Positions 15,536 to 23,941 of a stretch of 32,830 nucleotides of DNA are shown here, piece by piece (position 1 is the stretch's first letter; each line of letters starts with the position of its first letter). Origin of the DNA: Rhodothermia bacterium (lineage in GTDB: Bacteria; Bacteroidota; Rhodothermia; Rhodothermales; UBA2364). The position numbers and the translations under genes are program-made. The notes under the pieces were generated by a model. That model did no database searches. It was not told the origin of the DNA and saw nothing but the letters and a program-made list of their open reading frames with translations. Location: contig JAFLBZ010000046.1 in NCBI GenBank assembly GCA_017303715.1, positions 1 to 32,830 on the forward strand. Direction: 5' to 3'.

Positions 15536-17794
15536 TTATCGCACAATCACCTCGTCCAGAAAAACCCAAGCTGGCGTTCCACGGCCATTGTGCCAGTCTG
15601 GAAGGGTTTCGCGTTTGGCAGTGATCCGCAGATAACGAGCGGACACACCGTCTAAAGGCTGGGTAAACACATACCGGAAGCCCTCAAGCCGTCGTGGGGA
15701 TTCTGCGTGCGTTAGGCGGGCTGGTGTACGCCACGTTTGGCCATCCGACGAGGTGGAGAACAGCACCTCTTTGGGCAAAAGAATCCACGAACCACTTACT
15801 TGTAGCGTAGAAAGGGCTATTTCATGCACCTTTTGTTCTTTTCCGAGATCGAGAACGGCTTCAAAATCGTGGTCGTTCCAACCTTGCCAAAGCCCATCAC
15901 TAAAGGATAAGGAGCCTTGTACACCATCGGTCAAGGTTTGGTCTCCCGTTCCGGTGTAGCGTGATGCGGGTGGATGAACCAAAGCCATTTTTTTCCCGAC
16001 GGCAAGGTGTTTTGGGAGTACGATAAACTGAACCGAGCGCAAAAGCGGTTCCCCATTTAGTATAGGCAAAATTTGCACCTCGCCGGGTTGGTCAAAAATG
16101 ACATCGGGCGTGTAATGGGGCGATGTTGGGGTGGGTTTGGTTCCATCGGTTGTGTAGTACAAGTACATGCCGGATACGTTACGCTCCACTTGCACCTGGA
16201 TATTGCCTGTCGAGGGATTAAAGATGGGTTTCATGGTAATGAGGGGGCGGTTTTCTGGGCCAAATTGCACCCCCAACTGACGAAGGCGAGTATATTGATC
16301 GCGGTCTAAACGGCTTTTAAAATCGGTATAGGACTTGGGGCTTTTCGTCCATAAGGCTTCCGACATGGCCAAGAGGCGTGGGAAGACCATTGCATCAAAA
16401 TTGGCTGTGGTGATGTATTCCGTCCAGATATTGGCCTCACCGCCTTTTATTTTTGCGGTTTCTTCGGTGGTTAATCCTTCTGGAATGGGATTAAATCCGT
16501 GTACTTTTTCCAAGGGTAAGCCGTCTGGTTGGCCATCAAAATAAGCATGACTGGTGGGTGACGAAATGACATAATTCCCCAATTTGGTGGCTGTTCGGGC
16601 GTGTTCAATATCGCGCCAAGCCTGTACCGTAGCGCCGGATGCAAGGCCGCCTTCCAAAATTTCGTCCCAGCCAATAATCGTTCGTCCCTTGCTGCGCACA
16701 TAAGCGTCAATTTCTTTAATGAACCAACTTTGAAGTTCTTCTCCGCTTTTCAGACCCTTTTCGCGCATAAAAGCCTGCGTCAGTTCCGATTCGTTCCATG
16801 CGGTTTTGGGTGCTTCATCTCCACCAATATGAATGTACTTTGACGGAAACAGCGTCATTACTTCGTCTAAAATGTCTTTTAGAAAGGTCATGGTTTCCGG
16901 TTTGGCCACACAATAGATATCATTAAACACGCCCCAAGTGGTGGGGATGCTAAGCGTCTCGCCGGTGCAAGAATATTGCGGATAAGCGACCAGTGCCGCC
17001 GAAGAGTGTCCGGGCATCTCGATCTCTGGAACCACGGTGATGTTCCGCAGCCGAGCATATTCCACCACATCACGAATTTCCTTTTGGGTGTAAAAACCAC
17101 CATAGCGGGTTCCGTCGGCCTCTGTCCGCCAAGCGCCCACCTCCGTTAGTTTGGGATATTTCTTGATTTCGATTCGCCAGCCTTGGTCTTCGGTTAAATG
17201 CCAGTGCAAAACATTCATCTTATACAACGAGAGCAGGTCTATGTATCGTTTGACGAATGAGACAGGGAAAAAATGCCGCCCAACGTCTAATAAACTGCCC
17301 CGCCAGCCAAATTTGGGGGAATCTTTAATGGTAATGGCCGATAACGTGACGGGAGATTTTTGGGTGGGATTTCCGCCTTCGATCGTGCCCGGAAACAATT
17401 GCCGTAGCGTTTGTACGCCCCAAAAGAGTCCCTTTTCCTCGAAGGCAGAAATACGGATTTGGTCTTTACGCACACGAAGTTCGTAGCCCTCGGTATGGGT
17501 AATGTCATCATGGCGCTCCAAAGCAAGGACAATAGCACCCGTCGGAACGGTACTGCCCGTCTGAAGGCTGGTTTTAAGCCCCATTTGCTGATTGAGCCAG
17601 TCGCGCAAAAAAACAGCAATCTCTTTGCCACGTTTGTTTCTCGACGGTAAAACCACAATTTTGGCCGTTGGACGTAGCGTGAAAACACCGCTTTCCGGTG
17701 TAACCAAATCCGGCTGGGGAACAACTGACACCGGACTTTGTGCCAAAAGCATGAAAGGGGCAAGCAAGAGGCCCATAAAAAGCAGGATACGCAT
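15536..17794 (-). CDS. Secreted beta-N-acetylhexosaminidase (GH20)
   Basis: GH20 enzymes remove terminal N-acetylglucosamine or N-acetylgalactosamine by substrate-assisted catalysis. The protein has 752 residues: a signal peptide (1-19, cleaved after LLAQ), an N-terminal GH20b domain (about 22-155), and the TIM barrel with RGSLLDVGRHFFP (165-177), HWHLTEDQGWRIEI (197-210) and the catalytic pair Asp326-Glu327 in HIGGDEAP. Then come a chitobiase C-terminal-like domain (YYTTDGTKPTPTSPHY) and a discoidin/F5-8-like carbohydrate-binding domain (about 610-752). It is likely exported to the periplasm or cell surface to degrade chitin-type or glycoprotein sugars. It follows two secreted paralogues on the same strand. 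Confidence 0.95.
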   Translation of the reverse strand: MRILLFMGLLLAPFMLLAQSPVSVVPQPDLVTPESGVFTLRPTAKIVVLPSRNKRGKEIAVFLRDWLNQQMGLKTSLQTGSTVPTGAIVLALERHDDITHTEGYELRVRKDQIRISAFEEKGLFWGVQTLRQLFPGTIEGGNPTQKSPVTLSAITIKDSPKFGWRGSLLDVGRHFFPVSFVKRYIDLLSLYKMNVLHWHLTEDQGWRIEIKKYPKLTEVGAWRTEADGTRYGGFYTQKEIRDVVEYARLRNITVVPEIEMPGHSSAALVAYPQYSCTGETLSIPTTWGVFNDIYCVAKPETMTFLKDILDEVMTLFPSKYIHIGGDEAPKTAWNESELTQAFMREKGLKSGEELQSWFIKEIDAYVRSKGRTIIGWDEILEGGLASGATVQAWRDIEHARTATKLGNYVISSPTSHAYFDGQPDGLPLEKVHGFNPIPEGLTTEETAKIKGGEANIWTEYITTANFDAMVFPRLLAMSEALWTKSPKSYTDFKSRLDRDQYTRLRQLGVQFGPENRPLITMKPIFNPSTGNIQVQVERNVSGMYLYYTTDGTKPTPTSPHYTPDVIFDQPGEVQILPILNGEPLLRSVQFIVLPKHLAVGKKMALVHPPASRYTGTGDQTLTDGVQGSLSFSDGLWQGWNDHDFEAVLDLGKEQKVHEIALSTLQVSGSWILLPKEVLFSTSSDGQTWRTPARLTHAESPRRLEGFRYVFTQPLDGVSARYLRITAKRETLPDWHNGRGTPAWVFLDEVIVR

Positions 17795-17907
17795 ATAGAT
17801 ATTGGGATTGGGAACCTTGAGATTGGGTAAGATAGGTAAAAACCAACCTCAATGCTTCTTTTCCTCAACGTCTGCGCATCCTGCGAAAAAGATCTGCCCT
17901 TTCCTGC

Positions 17908-18570
17908 TTAATTCCCACGACGTGGTGGAACGGGAATTGGCTTTTTGGGCAAGGAAATACCTTCCTGTGGAATTTTAACAACACCCGGATGGGTGCCTGT
18001 GGGCTGTTTAGGATTCGTTATGGATACAGGGAAACGAATGGTGTTTAAGAAAGCCGTAAACTTTGGGCGCTCCTCATTAAACTGCGTGGTGGCGGTATTG
18101 GCCGGAAGTTCGGTTGAAGTGGTTGCTTCAGCGTAATACGGTGTGCTGATCTCCGAGTTCTTTGCAAATGCGTAGATCATCTTGTGTACATACAAGGTTC
18201 TTAGGTCATGCGCCACCCGAAAATCCTTGGAGTAGGTTAGTTCAATAAAGTAATCTGCAAGCGGGTTGCCGTCATAAAAACCACGAGAAATCACTTGTAC
18301 ATTTTTTACCCCCGACTGTGTACGGATGCCATTTAGGACGTCCTCGGCCAATGTACTCACGTTTGGCGAGGCGGAGGTGCGTTTGTAAAGACCTGCATGG
18401 TAGTCGGTTGTATTTACCCATTTCCCGAAGGCACAATAAGTGTCGTAATTTCCCTTGTCCGCCCATCCAGCCTGCTTGGTCACAGAGACCTGATCGTTCA
18501 GGCATTTCACGTTCTGCGCTTTAAGCCCAACAACCGAGCATAAGCACAGACACAAGATTAGTTTTTTCAT
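17908..18570 (-). CDS. Secreted protein of unknown function, paralogue 1
   Basis: The family is not known to me. The 220-residue protein begins with a signal peptide (MKKLILCLCLCSVVGLKAQ) and continues with NVKCLNDQVSV, a cysteine about 23 residues later in DTYCAF, and a mixed alpha/beta body. The C-terminus is Pro- and Lys-rich (KKPIPVPPRRGN). It is clearly related to the next upstream gene: both share the V-x-C-x4-VSV pattern with a second Cys, an L-[YS]-V-[HY]-K-x-I segment with a later YY pair, and a late [AS]FLNTIRFPV-like strand. The two cysteines may form a disulfide. It precedes the GH20 gene by 113 bases on the same strand. Confidence 0.75.
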   Translation of the reverse strand: MKKLILCLCLCSVVGLKAQNVKCLNDQVSVTKQAGWADKGNYDTYCAFGKWVNTTDYHAGLYKRTSASPNVSTLAEDVLNGIRTQSGVKNVQVISRGFYDGNPLADYFIELTYSKDFRVAHDLRTLYVHKMIYAFAKNSEISTPYYAEATTSTELPANTATTQFNEERPKFTAFLNTIRFPVSITNPKQPTGTHPGVVKIPQEGISLPKKPIPVPPRRGN

Positions 18571-18631
18571 GTTGTTTTTCCTTTTATCCTGTTTTTAAAA
18601 GAGTTAGGCTCGGTGCATTCTTAAAATATCA

Positions 18632-18660
18632 CTTACATATGGGTTGCATATACATGTAAG
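18632..18660. repeat. Spaced inverted repeat between the two secreted paralogues
   Basis: CTTACAT (18632-18638) and ATGTAAG (18654-18660) are perfect inverted arms with a 15-base spacer, about 60 bases upstream of the paralogue 1 start. It could be an operator or a weak hairpin; nothing decides between them. Confidence 0.3.
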
Positions 18661-18723
18661 CTAAATGCTATTTGCCTCACAAAGAGAGCCGGAGCCTTAA
18701 GCGTCATTAGAGGATAAACCTGC

Positions 18724-19377
18724 TTAGAATTTCTTTCTGGACACATTCACACCATTTGGTAAGGCAGGCCGCGCTGCATCCCTAAGTCCTTCGCGAATTT
18801 CGTCTGTAACCACACCGGGGTTTACCACAAGTACTGGTCTAATGGCTAAAGAACCTTTAAAGGCAGAAATCCGCGCTTGATGGTTTCGGTAAACAGTCTT
18901 TGCATTTTCGTATGTCCCACGATGTAGAACGCTCATCTCGAAGTAATACTGTGATTGCGTTTCGGTGGGCTTTGATATGGCGCTGATGTGTTTGTAAACC
19001 GATAAACTCGTTAGAGGCTCACCACTCACGGCAGTTGTAAACAGGAAGAAACCAAATTGCTCGGTAAAATTGGGTCTGGTTTCGGTTCCGAATCGCTCAT
19101 TGTGAATACCATCCACGACGGGAGTTGTTGCGCGGACTTGCTCCAACGCCCTGCTGATAAGGATTAATCGGTTTGGCTGGATGGTGGGGTATTTACGAAT
19201 CTCTGCAAAAACGGTGGCGTTCCGGTCTCTTGACACGAGGAACTTGCAGGTACTTTCTGTTTTTTCCACCAAAGTCCAGAGCGAATCTACACTGACGGCT
19301 CCACCAAAGCAATGTACTCTTTGGGCTTGTACGTGAAATGCCGTAAAGAAGAGGAGAAGGAAAAGAAGTTTTTTCAT
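18724..19377 (-). CDS. Secreted protein of unknown function, paralogue 2
   Basis: This 217-residue protein has a signal peptide (MKKLLFLLLFFTAFHVQAQ) followed by RVHCFGGAVSV and a second cysteine in STCKFL. It aligns along most of its length with the neighbouring 220-residue protein, with shared blocks at the N-terminal cysteines, the central LSVYKHISAISK segment and the C-terminal SLAIRPVLVVNP strand. The C-termini differ. The two probably arose by tandem duplication and then diverged strongly. No catalytic motif was found. It is the first gene of the minus-strand group and is divergent from the GbsR-type regulator gene, with 313 bases between them. Confidence 0.75.
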   Translation of the reverse strand: MKKLLFLLLFFTAFHVQAQRVHCFGGAVSVDSLWTLVEKTESTCKFLVSRDRNATVFAEIRKYPTIQPNRLILISRALEQVRATTPVVDGIHNERFGTETRPNFTEQFGFFLFTTAVSGEPLTSLSVYKHISAISKPTETQSQYYFEMSVLHRGTYENAKTVYRNHQARISAFKGSLAIRPVLVVNPGVVTDEIREGLRDAARPALPNGVNVSRKKF

Positions 19378-19621
19378 GGCTTTTATTGTTTTTGAGAATG
19401 AAGGAGTTGATTTTTTTTCTCGCGAGATCTGTACAAATGGATTATCGAATTTTGAAAAAGGGGAGTATCAGCGAAAGGCGACTTCACAGCAAGTTCATAG
19501 AGGGCTTTGGTTTTGAGATCATGACTTTTTGAAATACAACATATGCGTGCTACATTCTTGTATCTTATGCCGAAAAGTAATGGGCAAATTAGGCTTTTTT
19601 GGGATGTTCTTACGAAAGTAC

Positions 19622-19650
19622 TTGCGTGTCAAAAAACGCTTTCTTATATT
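19622..19650 (+). promoter_or_regulatory. Candidate sigma-70-like promoter for the GbsR-type gene
   Basis: TTGCGT (19622-19627) and TATATT (19645-19650) are separated by exactly 17 bases. Transcription would begin near 19657, about 34 bases before the ATG at 19691. Sequence match is moderate; many Bacteroidota use a different -33/-7 consensus, so confidence is limited. Confidence 0.45.
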
Positions 19651-19656
19651 TCAATC

Positions 19657-19674
19657 GTTTGAAAATTATCAAAC
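19657..19674. promoter_or_regulatory. Candidate operator GTTTGA-N6-TCAAAC
   Basis: GTTTGA (19657-19662) and TCAAAC (19669-19674) are perfect inverted arms around a 6-base AT-rich spacer. The site covers the predicted transcription start and lies 16 bases before the regulator's ATG, the right place for autorepression by a dimeric winged-helix protein. Confidence 0.5.
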
Positions 19675-19690
19675 AAAACAAAATTTACAA

Positions 19691-20191
19691 ATGGCGCTTG
19701 AACTCTCGCCTTTACAAAATGAATTAGTTGTAGAATTTGGCAACATATATGAGAACTATGGTTTTCAGCGGATCAAGGGTCTCATTGTGGGCTTGCTCTT
19801 GGGCCAGCCGGAGCCAATGAGTCTTGACGACATTGTGGATGCATTGGGCCGATCGAAAGGTCCGATCTCGACAGCCGTCCGCGAGCTATCTACGATGGGC
19901 ACTTTGCGCAAAGTAACAGGGCCGGAGAATAGACGGGACTACTATACCACCCATCCCGATCTTTTCTTCAATAACTTCATGTTCAACATGCAAACGGTGC
20001 GGCGCAATCGGCGCATTGCCGAGCAGTTTTTGAACGAAGTGACGCCAGACGCCCCCGGAAATGGGCATCTGATCCGGAATTTGGAACACATGCGTGCGTT
20101 TTACACCTTAATGGAAACGTTTTATCGCAACTTCTCGGAAGAGTGGAAGCAACAGCGACCCACCCCTATCCGTCCAGAAGAAGAGCGCTAA
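19691..20191 (+). CDS. GbsR/MarR-type transcriptional regulator
   Basis: The 166-residue protein from the ATG at 19691 has the GbsR-like layout: an N-terminal helix (ELVVEFGNIYENYGFQRIKG), a winged helix-turn-helix (about 35-85) with MSLDDIVDALGRSKGPISTAVRELSTMGTLRKV, then a wing with RRDYYTTHPD, and a C-terminal helical dimerisation region ending in a charged tail. GbsR relatives regulate osmolyte uptake in Bacillus, but in other bacteria they control varied membrane or transport genes. The TonB-dependent receptor gene follows after 41 bases, so the two are probably in one transcript and the receptor is a likely target. An upstream start at 19529 would add 54 unfamiliar residues and was rejected. 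Confidence 0.85.
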   Translation: MALELSPLQNELVVEFGNIYENYGFQRIKGLIVGLLLGQPEPMSLDDIVDALGRSKGPISTAVRELSTMGTLRKVTGPENRRDYYTTHPDLFFNNFMFNMQTVRRNRRIAEQFLNEVTPDAPGNGHLIRNLEHMRAFYTLMETFYRNFSEEWKQQRPTPIRPEEER

Positions 20192-20232
20192 CCTCATTTT
20201 ACCAACCTAAACATCCAAACCCAAACAAAAAC

Positions 20233-22803
20233 ATGAAACCTCTCCGCACCATATGGGCCTGCGGCATGGCATTGCTTTGCTTGCTCGCCCCGACGGTAGC
20301 CGCCCAAACCATAAGCGGCATCGTTCGGGACGGTGGCTCCAATCTGCCGTTGCCCGGCGTTACGGTTGCTGTTGTCGGTTCCAATACCGGAACAGTAACC
20401 AATGTATCTGGCGCATATTCGCTCAATGTAGGCAAGGCTGGCACCTTTAGCATTCGTTATTCGTTTGTAGGCTATGCCGCCGAGACCCGCTCTGTTCTTT
20501 TGGCCGTTGGCAAAAACCAAACCTTAGACGTATCGCTGAGTCCGGTTATGTTGTCTGGAGACGAAGTGGTGGTTACAGCCTCGCGTCGTCCCGAAAAACT
20601 GACGGAAGCACCGGCGTCCATTAGTGTGATTACCGCGAAAGATTTCGACCAAATCGCCTCGTTCAATGTGGGTGAATTGGCCTCGAAAATTCAAGGCGTA
20701 GAGTTTGTGCGGACGGGTGTAACGGGCGTAGGCTTTAATGCGCGTGGGTTTAACAATGCGTTTAATGCAAAAGTTGTGGCAATGACCGATGGCCGTAACT
20801 CCATGATGGCGGGGGGGAGTGGCTTGCCGGCAGGAATTATGAACACAGTGATCAAAGAAGACATCGAGCGTTTGGAAGTGGTGCTTGGCCCGAATTCGGC
20901 GCTGTATGGCCCCAATGCACACAATGGCGTGGCCAATACCATTACCAAAGACCCACGTCGTTATCCGGGGACAACGGTGGCCTTCTCTGGCGGGAGCCAA
21001 AGCGTTCTGTCGGCGCGTTTGCGTCATGCACAATCTTTAGGAAGCAAACTTGCGTTTAAAGTAACGGGTGAGTTTACGAAAGGTGAAGATTTTGATTTTA
21101 CGGACAGTGTTTTTGTGGGTGGATCGGTTTATGGGCGTGTGCGCTCGGTTCCCGAACGCAATTTAGACCACACCTTCCAGCACATTCGCGGAGAAGGCCA
21201 TTTATACTTTACCCCAAAAGCCGGAAACGACTTCATTTTGTCTTATGGCGGTAGTGTGAATGACTTCTTGAGCGTCAACAATGTGGGACGCAACCAAATC
21301 CAAGACTGGAAATTCTCGTATGCACAAGCCCGTTATGTCTCGCCTCGTCTTTTTGGTCAGGTCTATTATACGTGGACGGATGTTGGCACTTCGTATGGGA
21401 TTACACCCTATACCCGCGATTATACCAACCGAATAAACAGCACCATCACGGATCCGGCCAGTCCTTTCTTTCCGTCTGTTGGCCGCCTCTCCTCCCAAGC
21501 TGCCGAAACCTTTGGCCTGCGCTTGGGGAACCAGTTCAAAGAAAAATCGGGACGTCTAAATGCGGAACTTCAGTACAATACTGCCATCGAGCCGCTCGGT
21601 ATAAACCTTGTTGCTTCTGCCAGTTACCAAAAAGACAGTCCGAACACCTATGGAACCTCGATTGCGGACAGCACCGTTCCGGGACAAGAAGGAACCCTCA
21701 TCGAGATTACCCAAATGGGCGCTGCGCTACAATTGGAAAAAGCCTTGCCTGCCGGATTTAAATTGGTTGCTGCTGGTCGCTTAGACAACCACAGCAGTTT
21801 TGGCAATCAGTTTGCGCCAAAAGTTGCAGTTGTAAAAACGGTTGGTGATGGAGCCTTCCGCGCAAGCTATGGACGTGCATTCTCCAATCCGTTAATTCTC
21901 TTCCAATACGCCTACATCTTTAATATTGTATATGGCAATGGGCAAGGCATTCGCTACATCCCCAATGGCGCCAATGTAAATGATGCTTCTGCCATTAAGA
22001 CCACCGATCCACTCCGTCCGGAGCAAATCGGAACCTATGAAGTAGGTTATAAAGGCACGTTCAACAAAAAAGTATTTGTGGATGTGGCGGGTTATTATGG
22101 GAAAACCAAAGACTTCCTTAGCCCCACGATTGGGGTTCTGGGCCGCGCACTCACGATGGGCGATATTGAGATCAAAAATACCGCCGTTCCGGGAGCTGTA
22201 AATGCTTCTGGTGTACTCTCCGGCGCACAGTTTCTGACCTATTTCAATTATGGTCAAGTGGATGCATGGGGCGTTGATCTTGGAGTAAACTACTACCTGA
22301 ACAAAAGCGCAACGCTGGGTGTGAAGTATTCTTGGTTCGACTCCGACATCACCGATGGCGATATTAAAAACGACGCCAACCGCGATGGTGCTGTCTCCGC
22401 CGAGGAACGTAGTCTGAATGCGCCAAATCACCGCGTGGCAGGTACCTTGAGTTTGGCAAACATTGCCGGAAAGCCGCTTTTTGCCAATATCTCGGCACGT
22501 TGGGTACAAGAATATGACTTCTACTCTGGCAACCAAATTGGTACGGCAGCAGGTGAGGGCAAACGTGGTGTGGTATCGGTAACGCTACCAAGTGGTGTAA
22601 CGGCAAACTACCTTAAGAACTGGAATCATGGTGCATTGGGTGGCTTTACAACCGTTGACCTGAGCATGGGCTATGCCCTAAACAAAATGTTCTCGTTGGG
22701 CGCTGCGGTAAGCAATGTGTTTAATGTAGAACAACGCGAGTTTGTTGGCTCGCCCTCTATCGGACGCTTGATTTCTTTTGAACTAAAGGCCAACCTGAGA
22801 TAA
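20233..22803 (+). CDS. TonB-dependent outer membrane receptor
   Basis: This 856-residue protein is an energised outer membrane importer. After a signal peptide (1-25, ending TVAAQ) it has a CarboxypepD_reg-like domain (about 27-104, GIVRDGGSNLPLPGVTVAVVG), a TonB-box-like DEVVVTASRRPEK (110-122), a plug domain (about 125-240) with IQGVEFVRTGVTGVGFNARGF, and a long beta-barrel. The C-terminus, IGRLISFELKANLR, ends in a typical last strand. It is shorter than most SusC proteins, has no SusD partner nearby and shows no siderophore-specific feature. It follows the GbsR-type gene by 41 bases; I start it at the ATG at 20233, directly before the signal peptide. A strong terminator follows. The ligand is unknown; the genes downstream hint at an organic acid or ester. 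Confidence 0.93.
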   Translation: MKPLRTIWACGMALLCLLAPTVAAQTISGIVRDGGSNLPLPGVTVAVVGSNTGTVTNVSGAYSLNVGKAGTFSIRYSFVGYAAETRSVLLAVGKNQTLDVSLSPVMLSGDEVVVTASRRPEKLTEAPASISVITAKDFDQIASFNVGELASKIQGVEFVRTGVTGVGFNARGFNNAFNAKVVAMTDGRNSMMAGGSGLPAGIMNTVIKEDIERLEVVLGPNSALYGPNAHNGVANTITKDPRRYPGTTVAFSGGSQSVLSARLRHAQSLGSKLAFKVTGEFTKGEDFDFTDSVFVGGSVYGRVRSVPERNLDHTFQHIRGEGHLYFTPKAGNDFILSYGGSVNDFLSVNNVGRNQIQDWKFSYAQARYVSPRLFGQVYYTWTDVGTSYGITPYTRDYTNRINSTITDPASPFFPSVGRLSSQAAETFGLRLGNQFKEKSGRLNAELQYNTAIEPLGINLVASASYQKDSPNTYGTSIADSTVPGQEGTLIEITQMGAALQLEKALPAGFKLVAAGRLDNHSSFGNQFAPKVAVVKTVGDGAFRASYGRAFSNPLILFQYAYIFNIVYGNGQGIRYIPNGANVNDASAIKTTDPLRPEQIGTYEVGYKGTFNKKVFVDVAGYYGKTKDFLSPTIGVLGRALTMGDIEIKNTAVPGAVNASGVLSGAQFLTYFNYGQVDAWGVDLGVNYYLNKSATLGVKYSWFDSDITDGDIKNDANRDGAVSAEERSLNAPNHRVAGTLSLANIAGKPLFANISARWVQEYDFYSGNQIGTAAGEGKRGVVSVTLPSGVTANYLKNWNHGALGGFTTVDLSMGYALNKMFSLGAAVSNVFNVEQREFVGSPSIGRLISFELKANLR

Positions 22804-22817
22804 TCTTTTGAACGGAA

Positions 22818-22854
22818 GGGCGGTATTTTTTTCGGGAACTGCCGCCCATTTTTT
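22818..22854 (+). terminator. Intrinsic terminator after the TonB-dependent receptor gene
   Basis: GGGCGGTA (22818-22825) pairs with TGCCGCCC (22840-22847) through 8 positions including one T-G wobble, around a 14-base loop, and is followed by ATTTTTTG. It lies 15 bases after the stop and should separate the regulator-receptor transcript from the genes that follow. Confidence 0.8.
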
Positions 22855-22909
22855 GCCCCACCCTTCTTATCCAACCGACCTCCACACAAGGGCGGTTCCT
22901 CATATCGAA

Positions 22910-23896
22910 ATGCGAAAAGCCAAAATTATCGGAACAGGGTTGTATGCACCGGATCGGGTCATCCCCAATGCACACTTTAATGAAATGTATCAGCAGGATG
23001 TGGATGCTTTTCTGCGTGAAAACCGCAATATCTTTGAGCGGCGATACATGACAGAAGGTCAAACCACCTCCGATCTGGCCGCCGAAGCTGGTCGCCGCGC
23101 CATTGAAAATGCTGGACTTAGACCGGAAGACATTCAGTTGGTCGTGGTGGCAACCGATACGCCCGATTTTCTCTCGCCCTCTACAGCAGCTATCGTGCAA
23201 CATAAGGTGGGTGCGACTGGGGCTGGCTCGTTTGATGTGAATACCGCTTGTGCTGGATTTGCTACGGCCTTAGATATAGGCAGTAAATACATTGGTGCAG
23301 ATGTCCGCTATCGGTATGTATTGGTCATCGGGGCCTATGGCATGAGCCGTTTTTTAGACTTCCGAGACCGCAATGTCGCTACCCTTTTTGCCGATGGCGC
23401 TGGAGCCGCCGTCCTTACACCCTCTAACGACGAAAGCGGAGTACTGGCTTCGCGCTTGTGGTCGGATGGGCAGTACAGCGACTACATGGGGCTATATGTG
23501 GGTGGCGCGGCTACCCCACCAACAGAAGTCCTCGTCCATGATCAACAACATTTGCTTCAATTCCGGAAAAAATTCCCCAAAACCTTTAATTTTGACCTCT
23601 GGACGGGGGTGATTGAGGAATTGTGTGACGACTTGGGCATTACACCACACGATGTAGATCGTTATTTCTTTACCCAAATCAATATCCTCACCATCCGGGA
23701 AGTCCTGACACATTTCGACCTTCCCGAACATAAAACCCATTACATCATGGATCGGTATGGCTATACCGGAAGTGCCGCCATTCCGATGGCCTTGGCGGAT
23801 GCACATGCGGTAGGAAAACTCCAGCGGGGCGAACTCGTGTTTATCGTCACTTCTGGGGGGGGAGCCGCTATGGCCGCGCTTGCCCTTCGGTGGTAA
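22910..23896 (+). CDS. KAS III (FabH)-like thiolase-fold protein with altered active site
   Basis: FabH-type enzymes condense an acyl thioester with malonyl-ACP using a Cys-His-Asn triad. The protein has 328 residues from the ATG at 22910, normal for the family, with KIIGTGLYAPDRVIPN at the N-terminus, the nucleophile Cys114 in DVNTACAGFATAL, and ADGAGAAVL. Where FabH normally has the HQAN block, this protein has FTQIN (residues 254-258), with Thr255 in place of His. Where GNTSAAS is usual it has GYTGSAA, with Tyr285 in place of Asn. So two of three catalytic residues seem replaced, by my hand alignment. It may be an acyltransferase or a specialised condensing enzyme. It precedes a symporter and an acyl-CoA ligase gene. 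Confidence 0.85.
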   Translation: MRKAKIIGTGLYAPDRVIPNAHFNEMYQQDVDAFLRENRNIFERRYMTEGQTTSDLAAEAGRRAIENAGLRPEDIQLVVVATDTPDFLSPSTAAIVQHKVGATGAGSFDVNTACAGFATALDIGSKYIGADVRYRYVLVIGAYGMSRFLDFRDRNVATLFADGAGAAVLTPSNDESGVLASRLWSDGQYSDYMGLYVGGAATPPTEVLVHDQQHLLQFRKKFPKTFNFDLWTGVIEELCDDLGITPHDVDRYFFTQINILTIREVLTHFDLPEHKTHYIMDRYGYTGSAAIPMALADAHAVGKLQRGELVFIVTSGGGAAMAALALRW

Positions 23897-23941
23897 GGCT
23901 TTTTTATCCTTAAATCTGTTCCGAAACAAACACCTCGCATC

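Larger units (their letters stand above)
19378..19690. promoter_or_regulatory. Divergent intergenic region (313 bases)
   Basis: This gap separates the secreted paralogue 2 gene (minus) from the GbsR-type regulator gene (plus). A plus-frame extension of the regulator from 19529 is open but unlike the family, so I treat it as non-coding. The right end holds a recognisable promoter with an overlapping palindrome, listed separately. Nothing clear was seen in the left half for the minus-strand gene. Confidence 0.6.
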
